Of a stretch of DNA of 64,000 nt, positions 7,441 through 19,300 are shown piece after piece. Position 1 is the first letter of the stretch, and each line of letters opens with the position of its first letter. Origin of the DNA: Bacteroidota bacterium. Its GTDB lineage: Bacteria; Bacteroidota; Bacteroidia; Chitinophagales; Chitinophagaceae. The notes below the pieces were generated by a model that had not been told where the DNA came from, ran no database searches, and was given only the letters and a program-made list of their open reading frames with translations. The position numbers and the translations under genes were made by a program. The stretch is taken from positions 1-64,000 of the forward strand of contig CANGQJ010000009.1 of NCBI GenBank assembly GCA_947456625.1. The letters are read 5' to 3'.

Positions 7441-7872
7441 TTAACTCATAATCCAACTTCCCTCTTTCACTTCCGCCTCCAATTCCCCCGCATCCCATCC
7501 GCAATAGCCGATAAAAAGTTGAAGATCTTCTTTAGCAATGCTTTGGGTATTAATGGCGTCTATTACTTGCTCCATTTTGCCACCCAAATAAAGACCATTG
7601 GCTACTTGTTCACCACCTTCAATGAGGTCGGGTCGCTTGTGCAATACAAATAGGTGCTCTCTGTCAACAGGACCGCCGTCCATAAGTGGAAAAGGTGAAG
7701 CGTGACTGAATTCAATGAGTTCATGCAATGACTTTCCAGAGTGTTTATTATTAACAAATCCTAAACTGCCGGCATTATTGTGTTCAACCACTAGTATGGT
7801 TGTATGCTCAAAGAAACCGCCAATTAAAGCGGCACTGCTTTTAATATAAATTCCGGCTATTATAGCGATCAT
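7441..7872 (-). CDS. YqgE/AlgH family protein
   Basis: 143 residues. Family landmarks are FFEHTTILVVEHNNAGSLGF, the NNKHSGKSLHELI segment, PLMDGGPVDREHLFVLH, and the closing IGYCGWDAGELEAEVKEGSW. YqgE/AlgH (DUF179) proteins are widespread and of unclear function. The usual length is about 180; this one is shorter at the N-terminus, beginning IAIIAGIYIKSSAAL where others have AGxLLIASP. Cytoplasmic. It lies 19 bases downstream of the threonine-synthase-like gene on the same strand, so co-transcription is likely. Confidence 0.9.
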   Translation of the reverse strand: MIAIIAGIYIKSSAALIGGFFEHTTILVVEHNNAGSLGFVNNKHSGKSLHELIEFSHASPFPLMDGGPVDREHLFVLHKRPDLIEGGEQVANGLYLGGKMEQVIDAINTQSIAKEDLQLFIGYCGWDAGELEAEVKEGSWIMS

Positions 7873-7891
7873 ATATTTAAGTTACTTATTT

Positions 7892-9070
7892 TTAAACTAC
7901 ATTTTCAATATACTTGTATCCACTACCGGTATTTAATAATAGAACACGATCTTCTTTCCCAACTGTTCCTTTGTTTTTTAAATGACTCAATGCCATAAAT
8001 GTCGCAGCACCTTCTGGCGAAATTAGTATACCCTCTTTTTGACTAAAAAAATGTACCGTTTCTTTTATTTTTTCTTCCTCTATTGTACAAACTTCTCCAT
8101 GTGATTCTTTAATAACATTGAGCATTAAATCCATGCCAAATGGATAAGGAACTGCCAAACCATTTGCAATTGAGGGTTCTGGATTGAATTTTTCTTTCCA
8201 GTTAATTGAATCTTTATATGCTTCTTTTATTGGGGCACAATTAGAAGATTGAACTGCAATCATCTTAGGTAATTTATTTTTTATCCAACCCAAAGCAATC
8301 ATTTCTTGAAAAGCTTTCCAAATACCAATTAGTCCTGTACCTCCACCTGCAGGGTAAAATATAAAGTCAGGTAAATCCCAATTAAAATATTCTGCTATTT
8401 CATAACCCATAATTTTTTTACCTTCTAAACGATAGGGTTCTTTTAGCGTTGACATATCAAAATAATCTCCGTTCTTATTTAATGCTTTAGCTTTTGTTCC
8501 ACAGTCATTAATGAGTCCATCCACTAAAATCAGATGAGCCCCGTAAATGGCACATTCATCTTTGAATACTTTAGGGGTATGCCTTGGTATAATGATGGTT
8601 GCCTCAATGTTGGCTTTAGCACAATAAGCTGCCAAGGCGCCACCCGCATTACCAGCGGTTGGAATGATACACTTTTGTATTCCTAGCTCTTTGAGTTTAG
8701 AAACTGCTACACTCAAACCCCTTGCTTTAAAAGAGCCTGTTGGATTTCCCGATTCATCTTTTAAATAAAGATGCTCATGGTTAATAAATTTACCTAATAT
8801 TTCAATTTTAGAGGTAGGTGTTAATCCTTCACCCAGTGAAATAATATTTTTAATAGATAAAATAGGTAAAAACGAAGCGTATCTCCAAATAGATTTGATA
8901 TCGTTATTGATAATTGTTTTTGAGGTCTTTTTTTCTAAATGGTAGGAGAAAACTAGCGGCTTATCACAACAAGTAGCAAATGTTTGAATTTCATTTAAAT
9001 TATACGTTTTAAGGCATTTTGAACAGTACAGTGTATTTACTAGCGAACCGCTCTCATATCTATTTATCAT
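7892..9070 (-). CDS. Threonine synthase-like PLP enzyme
   Basis: 392 residues, fold-type II PLP enzyme. An N-terminal zinc-ribbon-like stretch (CSKC at about 16-19 and a CC pair at about 34) precedes the catalytic domain. The Schiff-base Lys is in GSFKARG at about residue 115. The phosphate-binding loop is AGGGTGLIG, and the ending TGSGYKYIENV is typical of archaeal/plant-like threonine synthases. The likely reaction is O-phosphohomoserine to threonine, but related enzymes do other beta- or gamma-replacements. A LysR gene lies directly upstream with palindromic sites between them, so it is probably LysR-regulated rather than a constitutive thrC. Confidence 0.82.
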   Translation of the reverse strand: MINRYESGSLVNTLYCSKCLKTYNLNEIQTFATCCDKPLVFSYHLEKKTSKTIINNDIKSIWRYASFLPILSIKNIISLGEGLTPTSKIEILGKFINHEHLYLKDESGNPTGSFKARGLSVAVSKLKELGIQKCIIPTAGNAGGALAAYCAKANIEATIIIPRHTPKVFKDECAIYGAHLILVDGLINDCGTKAKALNKNGDYFDMSTLKEPYRLEGKKIMGYEIAEYFNWDLPDFIFYPAGGGTGLIGIWKAFQEMIALGWIKNKLPKMIAVQSSNCAPIKEAYKDSINWKEKFNPEPSIANGLAVPYPFGMDLMLNVIKESHGEVCTIEEEKIKETVHFFSQKEGILISPEGAATFMALSHLKNKGTVGKEDRVLLLNTGSGYKYIENVV

Positions 9071-9093
9071 GCCACTAAAGTAAACAAGATATG

Positions 9094-9139
9094 ATAACTA
9101 TAATATTCGATTTAGTTATATGTCATAACTATAAGTTAT
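9094..9139. promoter_or_regulatory. Cluster of ATAACT/AGTTAT half-sites, probable LysR operator
   Basis: ATAACTA (9094-9100) and TAGTTAT (9113-9119) form an inverted repeat with a 12-base spacer. A second palindrome, ATAACT-ATA-AGTTAT, covers 9125-9139. The array spans the end of the LysR gene and lies 24-70 bases upstream of the threonine-synthase-like start, the usual place for LysR recognition and activation sites. Inference from position and symmetry. Confidence 0.6.
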
Positions 9140-10032
9140 AACAAGTTTTGACAAAATTTAATAAAAACTTTATTGATATCATTATTTTCTGAACCACGAC
9201 GCTGAATGAAATAAAAATCACGAAATATTTTTAGCCCTTCAATTTTTACAACATGCAATTCTCCTGTTTCAATTTCTCTTATAATGGCCCCCTTGGGTAA
9301 AAATCCCAGACAGGTATCTACTTTTAAGAAATTTTTTAATGCTTCCGTTCCACTAAGTCTAACACTTACATTTAAATCACTAATTTTTATGCTATGTAAT
9401 TTCAAACTCTCTTTTAATGACTGTAGTGTTCCTGATCCTTGTTCTCTAAGCACAATTGGAAGGGTTACAATTTCATTTATTTTAATACTTTTCTTACTAG
9501 CAATAAAACTGTCTTTACTACATACTGCAACTACTTCATCAGATAAAAATGGCTTATAAATGAGAGATGAATTCTTTTTTCGTCCTTCTACAATTCCAAT
9601 ATCAATATCTTCATTTAGTAATGCTTGAATTATTGTATCCGTATTTCTATTTAATAAATTAATATTAATATTCGAAAATTCATGATGAAACTTTGATAAA
9701 ATTTTTGGCAAAAAATACAATGCAACTGTAGTACTAGCCCCAAGATTTAAATCTCCTTTTGCATTGGCTTTATTATGAATAATGCTAAGTTGGTATTCTA
9801 ATAATGATTCAATTCTTTTTGCTTCTTTAATTTGATTCAATAATATATACCCGCCTTCGGTTAAATTAATAGTATTCTTTTTCCTTTCAAACAAAGGTAT
9901 TTTGTAATAAGCTTCAAGCACTTTAATATGTTTACTTATTGCTGGTTGGCTAATAAATAAAACCTGGCTTGCTTTTGAAAAACTAAGATTTAGTGCAACT
10001 TGATAAAAAACCTCGTGTCTAGATGAAAGCAT
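9136..10032 (-). CDS. LysR family transcriptional regulator
   Basis: 298 residues, the standard LysR length. The N-terminal HTH (about 1-65) reads NLSFSKASQVLFISQPAISKHIKVLE, then a linker helix. The effector domain (about 90-298) is a periplasmic-binding-protein type (LNLGASTTVALYFLP, DIDIGIVEG, REQGSGTLQ). It resembles the CysB/CbbR branch, which senses small metabolites. It is on the same strand as the threonine-synthase-like gene, with an operator-like array between the two; that gene is the best target guess. The effector cannot be read from the sequence. Confidence 0.93.
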   Translation of the reverse strand: MLSSRHEVFYQVALNLSFSKASQVLFISQPAISKHIKVLEAYYKIPLFERKKNTINLTEGGYILLNQIKEAKRIESLLEYQLSIIHNKANAKGDLNLGASTTVALYFLPKILSKFHHEFSNININLLNRNTDTIIQALLNEDIDIGIVEGRKKNSSLIYKPFLSDEVVAVCSKDSFIASKKSIKINEIVTLPIVLREQGSGTLQSLKESLKLHSIKISDLNVSVRLSGTEALKNFLKVDTCLGFLPKGAIIREIETGELHVVKIEGLKIFRDFYFIQRRGSENNDINKVFIKFCQNLL

Positions 10033-10074
10033 TAATAAATGTGTAAATTATTTAACTAAGGTAATAAAATAACC

Positions 10075-10145
10075 CTGCCTGAGGAAAACTGCCCCTAAAT
10101 TTGGTTAAAATCTATCAATTTGTCTTTCCCCAAAACTTAACTAAC
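10075..10145 (+). repeat. Diverged 71-bp intergenic repeat, copy B
   Basis: This aligns without gaps to 1666-1736 (about 73% identity by hand). Both open CTGCxTGAGGAAAAC, share AAAATC and end TAACTAAC. It occupies the middle of the gap between the LysR and esterase genes. Confidence 0.6.
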
Positions 10146-10206
10146 AATAAAGCTATTTATTTCTACAACTAATTTTACAAAATTCACTATAAAAGGGATA
10201 TGACAA

Positions 10207-11412
<1,206 letters not shown>

Positions 11413-11479
11413 CTAGTTATAATTTGAAGTCAATTTATTTATTATTTTTTGTAAATTACAGGATACATATATCTATTTT

Positions 11480-14400
11480 ATGAAAAACTTATTGCGTAAT
11501 GCACTTCTTTTATTTGCCACTTTTACTATTTACAATAGTCATGCACAAACCAATGACTCCACATTAAAAGGAATGAATTGGAGAAATATTGGTCCTAACC
11601 GAGGAGGCAGATCATTGGGGGTTGCGGGTAGTAGTAAAAATAAATTAGAATATTATTTTGGAGCAGTGGGAGGAGGTTTATGGAAAACCACCGATGGTGG
11701 ATTAAATTGGAAACCTATTACCGATGGTCAATTAACAAGCTCAAGTGTAGGTGCTGTTGCAGTTGCAGAGTCCAATCCAGACATTATTTACATAGGTACA
11801 GGTGAAACTGCTTTTAGAGGTAATATTATGCAGGGCGATGGAGTGTATAAATCCACGGATGCCGGAAAGACATGGAAAAATTTAGGTTTAAAAAATACGC
11901 AATCTATTTCAAGAGTAAGAATTCATCCAACCAATCCTGATATAGTATATGTATCGGCTTTGGGACATCCTTTTGGTCCCAACGAGGAACGAGGTGTATT
12001 TAAAACTACCGATGGTGGTAAAACATGGAATAAAGTTTTATATGTGAATGATAAAGCAGGTGCAGAAGATTTAGTTATTGATCCACAAAATCCTCAAATT
12101 ATTTATGCAAGTATTTGGGAAGTATATCGCACTCCATATAAAATGTGGGCCGACATAGGCACTTCGGCATTGTATAAATCGGTAGATGGTGGAGCTAGCT
12201 GGAAAATAATTTCTAAAAATCCAGGAATGCCAGCAGTTGTGGGAAAAGTAGGTGTAGCAGTATCTCCAGCCGACGGCAATAGGGTATGGGCTATTGTAGA
12301 ATCGCCTGATGGTGGATTATACCGCTCCGATGACGGGGGTGAAAATTGGAAACTTGTAAACAACGAAAGAAAACTTCGTCAACGCGCTTTTTATTATTCC
12401 AGAATTGTAGCCGATCCAAAAGATAAAAATACAGTGTATGGCTTAAATGTAAATTTTTATAAATCAACAGATGGTGGTGCAACATTTAAAACAGAAATAA
12501 AAGTACCGCACGGGGACAACCATGATTTGTGGATTGATCCAACCGATCCAACTCGATTAGCTACAGCCAATGATGGGGGTGGTGCAGTTTCTGTGAATGG
12601 CGGTTTAACTTGGACCGATGAGGATTTCCCAACAGCACAATTATATCATATTACAATTACAAATGATTTTCCTTATCAAGTAGCAGGTGCACAACAGGAC
12701 AACACAACGGTTGCATTACCTAGTGAGGACTATCGTCACCGTGCCGTAAGATCCAATTCTACAAAACCAGGAATGGGTTTTGCATATGAAGTGGGTGGAG
12801 GTGAAAGTGGATACATTGCACAGGATCCAAAAAATTCAGATATATTTTATGCAGGTAGTCAGGGCGCTTTGTTAACACGTATTAATAGAATGACAGGACA
12901 GGTGCGAGATGTACAAGTATATCCAAGATTTTTTTCGGGCGAAGAAGCAAAGACATTACCTGAACGATGGCAGTGGACCTATCCAATTGTTTTCTCGCCA
13001 GTTAATCCTAAAGTATTATTTACTTGTTCTCAACATGTTTGGAAAACCACCAATGAGGGTCAAAGTTGGGAACAAATTAGTCCTGACTTAACTTATAACG
13101 ATACTGCCACTTTAGGCGTTAGTGGTGGCGTTATTACAAGAGATATGAATGGCCCAGAAATTTACGGAACTGTTTTTGCATTAGCGCCATCTTATCAGGA
13201 TGAGCAAATAATTTGGGCTGGTTCCGATGACGGACTTATTCATATTACGCGAGATGGTGGCAAACATTGGGAAAATATTACACCAAAAGATATGCCTAAG
13301 AATACCCGTGTAAGTATTATTGAGGCTTCCCATTTTAATGCTGGTACAGCATATGTAGCAGCAAAGCGTTATCAAATGGACGACCGAGCTCCTTATATTT
13401 GGAAGACCAATAATTTTGGGAAAACATGGACCAAAATAGTTACAGGAATTCGTTCCGATGATTATGTACATGCTGTAAGAGAAGATATTACCCGTGCAGG
13501 ATTATTATATGCAGGAACAGAGCATGGAATTTGGATTTCATATAACGATGGATTAAACTGGGAATCGTTAAAATTAAATTTACCAGATGTACAAGTTGCA
13601 GATGTGCAAGTAACTGAAAAAGATGTAGTAATAGGAACACATGGTAGGTCCATTTATGTATTAGATGATATTTCACCTGTAAGATCAAAAGATGCTGGTA
13701 TTAAAGCGGGCTTACATTTATTTAAACCATATTATGCCGTAAGAAGTGTTCAAAAAGCAGTATTCCATTATTTTTTAGATTCCACTAAAAAAGATTTAAA
13801 AATTGAAATACTAGATGCAAATGGTAAACTAGTGAATACTTTTATTGGTGAGCTAGCAAAAAATAAAAAAGAAAATGCTGAGGCGGACGAGGATGATGAA
13901 GACCGAAAACCAAAACCACCCACAATTAAAACAGGTTTGAATACTTTTGAATGGGACTTAAAATATGCCGCTGCCAGTAATTTTAAAGGAATGATTTTTT
14001 GGAGTGCACCAGTATACACAGGACCTACTGCAGTACCAGGTAATTATCAAGTAAGAATTACTTCAGGATCACAAGTGGCTACCGAAAATTTTGAAATTAA
14101 AATGGATCCAAGGGTAAAAGATGTTAACCTGGCGGACATGCAAGAGAAGTTTAATTTAGCTATTCAAATTCGTGACCAAGTAACTATTGCAAATGATGCT
14201 GTTATAAAAATAAGAGCCATCAAAGAAAAATTAAACCAAGAAGCTAAAGCAAATAAAAAGCAATTGTCCAAAGCAACCACGGCTTTCATTACATCTATTG
14301 CTCAAATAGATGAAAATTTATATCAAGTGCGTAATCAAAGTTCTCAAGACCCATTAAATTTCCCAATAAAGTTAAATAACAAGCTAGCTTCCTTAATGCG

Positions 14401-14524
14401 AGTGGTAGAGTCCGGTGATTATAAGCCTACTGCTGGTTCATACAAGGTATTTGATGAACTTAAATCGGAGTTAGCAATTGAAATTAATCAATTAAATAAG
14501 ATTTTAGCGCAAGCAAAAATGTAA
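11480..14524 (+). CDS. Secreted sortilin/BNR-repeat beta-propeller protein
   Basis: 1014 residues with a signal peptide (cleavage after SHAQ, about 23). Residues 30-740 carry many BNR/Asp-box repeats of the form STDGGxTW or TTDGGKTW, giving one or two propellers like the VPS10/sortilin group. After about 760 come an acidic/Lys-rich linker, an Ig-like region (TFEWDLKYAA, PGNYQVRI) and a C-terminal helical part. These are often annotated as glycosyl hydrolases, but no sialidase Arg triad is evident, so binding or another role is possible. It is probably co-transcribed with the GH79-like gene 41 bases downstream. Confidence 0.85.
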   Translation: MKNLLRNALLLFATFTIYNSHAQTNDSTLKGMNWRNIGPNRGGRSLGVAGSSKNKLEYYFGAVGGGLWKTTDGGLNWKPITDGQLTSSSVGAVAVAESNPDIIYIGTGETAFRGNIMQGDGVYKSTDAGKTWKNLGLKNTQSISRVRIHPTNPDIVYVSALGHPFGPNEERGVFKTTDGGKTWNKVLYVNDKAGAEDLVIDPQNPQIIYASIWEVYRTPYKMWADIGTSALYKSVDGGASWKIISKNPGMPAVVGKVGVAVSPADGNRVWAIVESPDGGLYRSDDGGENWKLVNNERKLRQRAFYYSRIVADPKDKNTVYGLNVNFYKSTDGGATFKTEIKVPHGDNHDLWIDPTDPTRLATANDGGGAVSVNGGLTWTDEDFPTAQLYHITITNDFPYQVAGAQQDNTTVALPSEDYRHRAVRSNSTKPGMGFAYEVGGGESGYIAQDPKNSDIFYAGSQGALLTRINRMTGQVRDVQVYPRFFSGEEAKTLPERWQWTYPIVFSPVNPKVLFTCSQHVWKTTNEGQSWEQISPDLTYNDTATLGVSGGVITRDMNGPEIYGTVFALAPSYQDEQIIWAGSDDGLIHITRDGGKHWENITPKDMPKNTRVSIIEASHFNAGTAYVAAKRYQMDDRAPYIWKTNNFGKTWTKIVTGIRSDDYVHAVREDITRAGLLYAGTEHGIWISYNDGLNWESLKLNLPDVQVADVQVTEKDVVIGTHGRSIYVLDDISPVRSKDAGIKAGLHLFKPYYAVRSVQKAVFHYFLDSTKKDLKIEILDANGKLVNTFIGELAKNKKENAEADEDDEDRKPKPPTIKTGLNTFEWDLKYAAASNFKGMIFWSAPVYTGPTAVPGNYQVRITSGSQVATENFEIKMDPRVKDVNLADMQEKFNLAIQIRDQVTIANDAVIKIRAIKEKLNQEAKANKKQLSKATTAFITSIAQIDENLYQVRNQSSQDPLNFPIKLNNKLASLMRVVESGDYKPTAGSYKVFDELKSELAIEINQLNKILAQAKM

Positions 14525-14565
14525 ATTAAATAAACGCACAATTTAAAAAAATTAAAATATATAGC

Positions 14566-16140
14566 ATGTTTATAAATGATATAAAATTAAAGACAAATTT
14601 TGTAATGTTTAGCCTTGCTTTTATTACAATACAGTTGTCAGCACAAAAAAATCAAGTTCAATTAGTGCCAAGTACATTCAAACAAATTGGAACAATTGAT
14701 CCACGATTTCAATCTTATAATATTGAAATGGCAGAGGTAATAGGTGGTAATTTTTGGAGGCCCTATGATAAAAATGAACTTTCAAAATATACTGAAAAAG
14801 AAACATTGGCAAATCCAGGAATTTCAATTGACCACAACAATACTTCACTTTATCAAGCAATACCTCCAATTGATTTATATGATAAAAGGTTACGCATTTT
14901 AGCTAAAGCATTAGGTCCTGTTTATGTAAGAGTAAGCGGTACCTGGGCTAATACAATATATTTTAGAGAAAACGATAGAGATACTTTGCTGCCAGCAGGG
15001 TTTAATGGCAGCTTAACGAAACAACAATGGAAAGGAGTAATTGATTATTTAAAAGCAGTGGATGCTAAACTAGTAACCTCATTTGCAGTTAGTGAGGGAG
15101 TAAGAGATCCACAAGGAATATGGACACCTATTGAAGCAAATAAATTAATTAGATATACAAAATCTTTAGGAGGTGAAATTGCGGCAGCTGAATTATTTAA
15201 TGAGCCTAATTATGGAGCTGGTGGTGGTGTAAAAGGATATACCGAAGAAAAGTTTGCTAAGGACGTAGCTGTTTTTTCTAAGTTTATTAAAAATACATTA
15301 CCCAATATGGCTATTGTTGGACCAGGTTCTGTAAGTGTGGGAGCGCCATTAAAAAATATAAAGGCGGTACAAGTAATGGATAATGAAAAAATGCTTAGTG
15401 TTGAACCAAAAGCAAATTTTGATATTTTTTCTTATCATTTTTATGGTGCGGTTTCTCAAAGGTGCGCTTCATTTGGAAAAGCATTAACTACTTCTAAGGA
15501 AGATGCTTTGTCTGAAAACTGGTTAGCAAGAACCGATTCTATTTTTTCACAATACGATGTCTTGTATAAAAAGTATGCTGCTGGAAAACCTTTTTGGTTA
15601 ACCGAAACTGCTGATGCTGCATGTGGGGGTAATCCTTGGGCAGTAACCTATTTGGATTGTTTTAGATATTTAGATCAAATGGGCCGTTTAGCAAAAAATG
15701 GAGTAGACGTAATTTTTCATAACACATTTGCATCAAGTGAATACGGTATGATTGACCAGAAAACGCATTTACCAAGACCAAAATATTGGGCGGCTTTACT
15801 TTGGCATCAGTTAATGGGAAACAAAGTATTAGACGCTGGAATTAAAATTCAAGAAGGCATACATGTATATGCTCATAACACAGCTGGGAAAAACAAAGGG
15901 GTTACTATCTTAATTTTAAATACCAATGAAACCAAACCATTACAATTAAATATTCCTGCTTCTGCACAAAGGTACACCCTTAGTTCAGATGAACTAATTG
16001 GTATGAACGTTAAATTAAATGGGGAAGTATTACAGTTAAATGAAAAAGAGGAACTCCCTATAATTAAAGGAGAGAAAGTAAAACCAGGTATAATGAGTTT
16101 TGCACCATCTACAATTACCTTTTTAGTGATACCGCAATAA
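14566..16140 (+). CDS. Secreted GH79-like (heparanase/beta-glucuronidase type) glycoside hydrolase
   Basis: 524 residues with an N-terminal signal sequence (ends LSAQ, about 27; translation could also begin at Met14). A (beta/alpha)8 barrel shows LGPVYVRVSGTWANT, the acid/base Glu in LFNEPN at about 213, and the nucleophile Glu in LTETAD at about 346, followed by a small beta domain ending TITFLVIPQ. This is the layout of clan GH-A family 79, which removes or cleaves at glucuronic acid residues. A uronate-containing glycan as substrate agrees with the kduI remnant downstream. It is probably in an operon with the BNR protein and is followed by a terminator. Confidence 0.82.
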   Translation: MFINDIKLKTNFVMFSLAFITIQLSAQKNQVQLVPSTFKQIGTIDPRFQSYNIEMAEVIGGNFWRPYDKNELSKYTEKETLANPGISIDHNNTSLYQAIPPIDLYDKRLRILAKALGPVYVRVSGTWANTIYFRENDRDTLLPAGFNGSLTKQQWKGVIDYLKAVDAKLVTSFAVSEGVRDPQGIWTPIEANKLIRYTKSLGGEIAAAELFNEPNYGAGGGVKGYTEEKFAKDVAVFSKFIKNTLPNMAIVGPGSVSVGAPLKNIKAVQVMDNEKMLSVEPKANFDIFSYHFYGAVSQRCASFGKALTTSKEDALSENWLARTDSIFSQYDVLYKKYAAGKPFWLTETADAACGGNPWAVTYLDCFRYLDQMGRLAKNGVDVIFHNTFASSEYGMIDQKTHLPRPKYWAALLWHQLMGNKVLDAGIKIQEGIHVYAHNTAGKNKGVTILILNTNETKPLQLNIPASAQRYTLSSDELIGMNVKLNGEVLQLNEKEELPIIKGEKVKPGIMSFAPSTITFLVIPQ

Positions 16141-16211
16141 AAGTATTTGCTACTTTTGATTTTTTGCAAAAATACTGTTCATTTTTAAAGTATTGAAAAT
16201 CAATAATATAG

Positions 16212-16244
16212 AAACCTAAGGTGTTCAATGCCTTAGGTTTTTTT
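16212..16244 (+). terminator. Terminator after the GH79-like gene
   Basis: AAACCTAAGG pairs perfectly with CCTTAGGTTT over a 9-base loop and runs into TTTT. It lies about 70 bases after the stop codon. Confidence 0.85.
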
Positions 16245-16338
16245 GGCTTTATTTCATTTGTAAATAAGAATTTTAATTTAGAGGGATAATTCATAATTTA
16301 GGAAGTTAAAGTCTAAATCATTTCAAAAACTTCCAAGT

Positions 16339-19300
16339 ATGAAAAAAATTGTTTTTAATCTATTGCTCCTTTTATTTGTGAGCAATGTATTTTCTCAAAC
16401 GCAACCTTTATGGATGCGTTATCCAACTATTTCACCTGACGGTAAAAAAATTGCTTTTGGTTACAAAGGCGATATTTATGTAGTAGATGCTATGGGCGGT
16501 AATGCTACCCCTTTAACTATACATGAAGCACAGGATATGATGCCAGTTTGGAGTCATGATAGTAAAACCATTGCATTTGCAAGTGATAGATATGGGAACT
16601 TTGATATTTACACGGTTCCTGCAATAGGGGGCAATGCAACAAGAATTACATATAATTCGGCAAATGATTATCCTTTTGATTTTTCTAAAGACGATAAGAA
16701 GATCATTTTTGGAAGTGGAAGAAATGTAGCCTCAAATAATATTCGTTTTTATAGCCCACGACTTTTTCAAAACACCTATGAAGTTCAAGTTACAGGCGGA
16801 AAACCAATTTTAATATCATCTGCAGGAATGGATAATGCACATTATAATGAAAAAGGAACACAATTGGTTTTTCAAGATAGAAAAGGCTATGAAGATCCTT
16901 GGAGAAAACATCATACATCTTCTGTTACAAGAGATATATGGGTTTTGGATATTCAAAAAAATCAATATAAAAAAGTGAGCAATTTTGAAGGAGAGGACAG
17001 AGAGCCAGTTTTTGGCAATGATGACCAATCTATATTTTATTTAAGTGAAAAAAAGGGGAACCAAAATATTTTTAAAATATCATTGAGTGGGGATAATGAA
17101 AAACAGTTAACAAATTTCAAAGACAATCCAGTGAGACATTTAAGTGTTAGTAAAAACAATACACTTTGTTTTACTTATGATGGAGAAATTTATACTTTAA
17201 AAGAAAATGAAACGCCCAAAAAATTAAAAGTTCAAATTTTAAATGAGAACAGACCATCCGTAGAAAAAAACATTACTATTAATGGAAATATAGGTGAATT
17301 TGCATTGTCTCCAAATGGCAAAGAAATTGCTTTTGTTACTAGAGGTGAAGTTTTTGTAACTAGTGTAGAGGGAACACAAACAAAAAGAATTACCAACACA
17401 CCGCAACAAGAAAGAATGGTGAAATGGTCTCCAGACGGAAAAACTTTAATTTATGCTGCTGAGCGTAATGACAATTGGGACATATACGCTACTACAATAA
17501 TAAGAAAAGAAGAGCCTTATTTTTATGCAGCAACCACACTTAAAGAAGAAGCTTTAATTAGTACTTCTGCAGAAGAGTTTTTGCCAAAATTTTCTCCTGA
17601 CGGGAAAGAGGTGGGTTATTTGGAAAATAGGAATAGTTTAAAAGTTTTAAATCTTGCCACTAAAAAAACCAGAACCTTACTGCCTTTAGGACATAATTAT
17701 AGCTATGCCGATGGTGATATAGATTTTAATTGGAGTCCAGATAGTAAATACATAATTACATCAGACAATTACTTTGGTTTTGGATCAGATCATGCAGCTG
17801 TAATAAAAGCAGATGGAACAGGAGAAATTATGCACCCAATAAATAGTGGTTTTGGAGAAGGAAATCCTATGTGGGCTTTGGACGGGAAATTAATTACTTG
17901 GGAGAATAATAAGGATGGTAGAAGATCATTAGCTTACCAGGGTAGTAAAGAGGTGGATATATATGGCGCCTTCTTAGATCCAGCCGCATATGATGAATTT
18001 AAATTATCAAAAGAGGAGTATGCTTTATTAAAAGATCTAAATGCAAATAATAAGAAAGATTCAACAGTAAAAAAATGGAATCCTGTATTTAATGATTTAG
18101 AAAACAGAAAAGTTAAGCTTACCATTAATAGTGCAACTATAAGTGATTATGCTTTAAGCAGTGATGCTAGTAAAATTTATTATTTAGCTGCATTTGAAAA
18201 AGGGTTTGATTTATGGGTAAGTGATACTAGAACTAAAGAAACCAAAATTTTAGCAAAACTTGGTGCTGGACGCAGTGGCTTAGAGCTTTCCAAAGACGGC
18301 AAATTTGTATTTGTTACTAATAATGGAGCATTATTAAAAATAGATGACGCTGGTAAATCAACTCCAATTGGTATTTCAGGTGAAATGGTTTTAAATGCTG
18401 CCGAAGAACGTGCTTATATTTTTGAACATTGTTGGAGACAAGTAAAAGAAAAATTTTATGATCCTACAATACATGGCATTGACTGGAAAATGTATAAAGA
18501 AACCTATCAGAAATTTTTATCTCATATCAGTAACAATTATGATTTTCAAGAACTATTAAGTGAAATGTTAGGTGAACTAAATGGATCTCATACTGGAGGC
18601 AGGTATGCCCCTCCAACTATGAATACCGATGCAACAGCTACATTGGGATTATTGTACGATGAAACATATACTGGTAATGGATTAAAAGTTACAGAAATTT
18701 TAGAAGGCGGTCCTTTTAGTAAAGCAGCTACCTACTTAAAGCCAGGTGTTATTATTGAAAAAATAGATGGTGAATTAGTAAACAATAACGAAGATTGGGC
18801 GAAGTTATTAAACAGAAAAACAGGGAAAAATGTATTAATCTCCGGAACCGATCCAAGTACAAAAACTGCATTTGATGAATCGGTAAAGCCAATTTCATTT
18901 GCAGAAGAATCTGGTTTGATGTATAAAAGATGGACCAATCTAATGTATAAAATGGTTGATAAATTAAGTGGCGGTCAAGTTGGTTATGTTCATGTTCAAG
19001 GCATGAATGACGGTAGTTACCGCTCTGTAATTGACGAAGTGATGGGTAAGAATAGAGATAAAAAAGCAATTATTGTTGACACCAGATTTAACGGAGGTGG
19101 TTGGTTGCATAACGATTTAAATACCTTGTTTAGTGGCAAAAGTTATTTACAATTTGCCCCTCAAGGTAATTTAGTTCCATCATCAGAGCCAATGGATCGT
19201 TGGCAAAAACCAAGCTGTGTTTTAATGAGTGAAGGAAACTATAGCGATGCCTTTATATTCCCATATGTTTATAAAGACAATGGTATTGGTAAACTTATAG

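Noticed and set aside
11480..14524. Sialidase call for the BNR-repeat protein
   Set aside because: Asp-box repeats alone do not show sialidase activity, and the Arg triad is not evident. The sortilin-like propeller fits better.
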